Assembly: GCA_945868825.1 (NCBI GenBank)
Contig: CAMBMM010000001.1
Location: 1 to 64,000 of the forward strand
Source of the DNA: Sphingobacterium thalpophilum
GTDB lineage: Bacteria; Bacteroidota; Bacteroidia; Sphingobacteriales; Sphingobacteriaceae
DNA: 64,000 nt
Direction: 5' to 3'
Shown one piece after another: positions 62,493 through 64,000 of the stretch. Position 1 is the first letter of the stretch; each line of letters starts with the position of its first letter. A program made the position numbers and the translations under genes. Under the pieces are notes generated by a model. It saw only the letters and a program-made list of their open reading frames with translations, was not told where the DNA came from and searched no databases.

Positions 62493-63098
62493 GTGCCTAC
62501 ATTTTGGGTGGTTGAAAAAGGGAAACCCGCTGGTCCATTTTCACTCGATGAATTAAAAAATCGGTCAATAAAGCCCGAAACCTTTGTAAAGTCGGATACG
62601 ATGGACGATTACAAAGAAGCGCACGAAATTCCTGCAATACGAGGCCTCTTGGGTTTTAAAGCTACCCTCGTACAGCCACAATATTTTGCTTCGCTTGATG
62701 TTCGCCTATTGGCCATGGCTATTGATTATTTGCTGGTTTTTGGCATCTATAGCGTAGTGGCTTTAGTCTTACTATCTTTTGCAAATCAGCAGCTGGTTAA
62801 AATTGCCATTGCCCTCTCGGGTATAGTAATTATTCCAATTGCACGTTCTGTTTATGCTGTTTTTATGGAGAGTTCAAAAAAACAAGCTACGCTTGGTAAA
62901 CAATTATTGGGTATAAAAGTATGCGATGAAGAAGGTCGCAGCATTAGCTTAGGCCGGTCGCTTTTGCGCAACCTAGGCAAATGGCTAAGTACGCTCACCT
63001 TTGGTTTGGGCTATTTATTTGGTTTTTTCGACCGCAAACAACAATGTTTGCACGATAAATTAGCGGGCACCTTGGTGGTAAAAGAACGCTTACTTTAG
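62493..63098 (+). CDS. GYF-2 and RDD domain membrane protein
   Basis: 201 residues from GTG 62493. N-terminal GYF_2 domain (about 1-50: FWVVEKGKPAGPFSLDELKNRSIKPETFVKS). Then an RDD domain (about 65-200) with membrane helices and the basic-acidic marks DVRLLAMAIDYLLVFGIYS, GKQLLGIKVCDEEGRSISLGRSLLRNLGKWLS and a final FFDRKQQCLHDKLAGTLVV. RDD proteins are thought to be small transporters or sensors; GYF_2 may bind partners. One nt after the LiaF-like gene, so cotranslated. Confidence 0.88.
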   Translation: MPTFWVVEKGKPAGPFSLDELKNRSIKPETFVKSDTMDDYKEAHEIPAIRGLLGFKATLVQPQYFASLDVRLLAMAIDYLLVFGIYSVVALVLLSFANQQLVKIAIALSGIVIIPIARSVYAVFMESSKKQATLGKQLLGIKVCDEEGRSISLGRSLLRNLGKWLSTLTFGLGYLFGFFDRKQQCLHDKLAGTLVVKERLL

Positions 63099-63122
63099 GC
63101 TACATTGCATCGAACATTTTCT

Positions 63123-63130
63123 TATTTTTG
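63123..63130 (+). promoter_or_regulatory. ispG promoter, -7 element
   Basis: TATTTTTG, matching TAnnTTTG, 18 nt before the ispG ATG. No clear -33. Confidence 0.4.
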
Positions 63131-63148
63131 TTTTCATAACACACGTGC

Positions 63149-64000
63149 ATGAAGTCTACTAACTCCCCTGAACTAGCAGGAATATACTGTCCATCGCTCC
63201 TGCAATACAAGCGTTTTCTTACTAGAGAAGTGCATGTAGGAGATGTGGCTATGGGAGCTAACAATCCTATTCGTATACAAAGTATGACCACTACCGACAC
63301 CATGGACACCCAAGGAACGGTAGAACAATCTATTCGAATGATTGAGGCCGGTTGCGAATTGGTACGTATTACCGCACCTAGCATAAAAGAGGCTCAAAAT
63401 TTAGCCGAAATAAAAAAAGAATTGAGTAAAAAAGGGTATAAAACCCCTTTAGTGGCCGATATTCATTTTACCCCCAATGCCGCCGAGTTGGCTGCCCGTT
63501 TGGTAGAAAAAGTGCGCATTAATCCGGGTAATTATGCCGATAAAAAACGCTTTGAAACTATTGATTATACGCCCCAAGCTTACCAAGACGAATTAGAACG
63601 CATTTATAAAAAATTTGCGCCCCTAGTAGCTATTTGTAAAGAATATGGTACCGCCATGCGTATTGGCACCAACCACGGGTCTTTATCAGACCGTATTATG
63701 AGCCAATTTGGCGATACGCCACAAGGGATGGTAGAATCGGCAATGGAATTTATGCGCATTTGCGAAGATTTGAACTACCATAATTTGGTAATTTCTATGA
63801 AATCTAGCAATCCGCAAGTGATGGTGCAGGCTTACCGCTTATTGGTAAAAACCATGGTAGCCGAGGGGATGAATTATCCATTGCATTTAGGAGTTACCGA
63901 AGCCGGTGATGGCGAAGATGGCCGAATTAAATCTGCCGTAGGAATTGGTGCCTTATTAGAAGATGGCTTGGGCGATACCATTCGTGTATCGTTAACTGAA
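63149..64000 (+). CDS. ispG: 4-hydroxy-3-methylbut-2-enyl diphosphate synthase IspG, 3' part outside window
   Basis: The first 284 codons, in frame to the window edge. IspG makes HMBPP in the methylerythritol phosphate route to isoprenoids, so this organism uses MEP. Recognisable: [171 protein letters not shown]. The cluster-binding C-terminus is outside; long spacing suggests the large form with an inserted domain, as in other Bacteroidota. Confidence 0.95.
   Translation, partial: MKSTNSPELAGIYCPSLLQYKRFLTREVHVGDVAMGANNPIRIQSMTTTDTMDTQGTVEQSIRMIEAGCELVRITAPSIKEAQNLAEIKKELSKKGYKTPLVADIHFTPNAAELAARLVEKVRINPGNYADKKRFETIDYTPQAYQDELERIYKKFAPLVAICKEYGTAMRIGTNHGSLSDRIMSQFGDTPQGMVESAMEFMRICEDLNYHNLVISMKSSNPQVMVQAYRLLVKTMVAEGMNYPLHLGVTEAGDGEDGRIKSAVGIGALLEDGLGDTIRVSLTE

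Noticed and set aside
1-64000. CRISPR arrays, insertion sequences, prophage, rRNA genes, riboswitches
   Set aside because: Looked for on both strands; no repeat-spacer pattern, transposase, phage gene, rRNA or known riboswitch core was seen.

Overview
The window is chromosomal DNA of a Bacteroidota bacterium, most like Sphingobacteriales (Pedobacter/Solitalea type). Several things point there. Promoters have the Bacteroidota form TTTG-N19-TAnnTTTG, and few genes have a Shine-Dalgarno site. The window holds Bacteroidota marker families (DUF3098, DUF4295, DUF5683, DUF2490, BshC, a large TamB, two carboxypeptidase-regulatory/beta-barrel outer-membrane proteins). The parA-parB-DUF5683-dapB-lepB and ftsX-DUF3098-uppP-truB-ribF orders are also typical of the phylum. 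Base composition is moderately AT-rich and even.

Layout. 1-1.5 kb: two tandem NTF2/SnoaL-like lipoproteins, each behind the same 59-nt leader, then tRNA-Met. 1.6-8.9 kb: START-like protein, LptF/G permease, the giant TamB convergent to it, and tsaD divergent from TamB with overlapping start codons. 8.9-14.7 kb: information genes (recA, nth, an ECF sigma factor, uvrA). 14.7-19 kb: LysE exporter and the ftsX-DUF3098-uppP-truB-ribF operon. 19-24.8 kb: leuS, an outer-membrane barrel protein, an unknown protein. 25-29.2 kb: parA-parB-DUF5683-dapB-lepB. 29.2-35 kb on the minus strand: rpmB-rpmG-DUF4295, then ftsY-rimO-bshC-ldh. 35-39.3 kb: acs, surE, small membrane protein, lpxB.

39.3-40.3 kb is the most unusual stretch. 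An intact tRNA-Ala(GGC) and a small GIY-YIG nuclease gene lie between the two halves of a second tRNA-Ala copy. In that copy the arms have been replaced by TCCCGAT/ATCGGGA palindromes. A perfect 38-bp repeat (tRNA 3' end plus terminator) flanks the nuclease gene. This resembles a miniature tRNA-targeting element.

40.3-46.9 kb: SulP transporter with carbonic anhydrase, a DUF2490 protein, and a sulfur module (TauE/SafE exporter, persulfide-dioxygenase/rhodanese protein) with a Crp/Fnr-type box directly upstream of a promoter. The module ends in a scar: a YeeE/YedE gene is cut after its first membrane helix and joined tail to tail to a response regulator cut in mid-domain. A LuxR-type regulator follows. 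46.9-50.5 kb: an outer-membrane barrel protein and its secreted partner. 50.5-51 kb: a self-contained small transcription unit (promoter, 39-codon ORF, terminator) and a 9-bp inverted repeat upstream of topoisomerase IV. 51-55.7 kb: parE-parC. 55.7-60.1 kb on the minus strand: a small secreted protein, then the mlaE-mlaF-methyltransferase-lipoprotein-msrA operon. 60.2-64 kb: SDR, PspC, LiaF-like and GYF/RDD membrane proteins, and the 5' part of ispG, which runs off the end.

Most genes are housekeeping. All calls were made by reading the sequence, with no database search.
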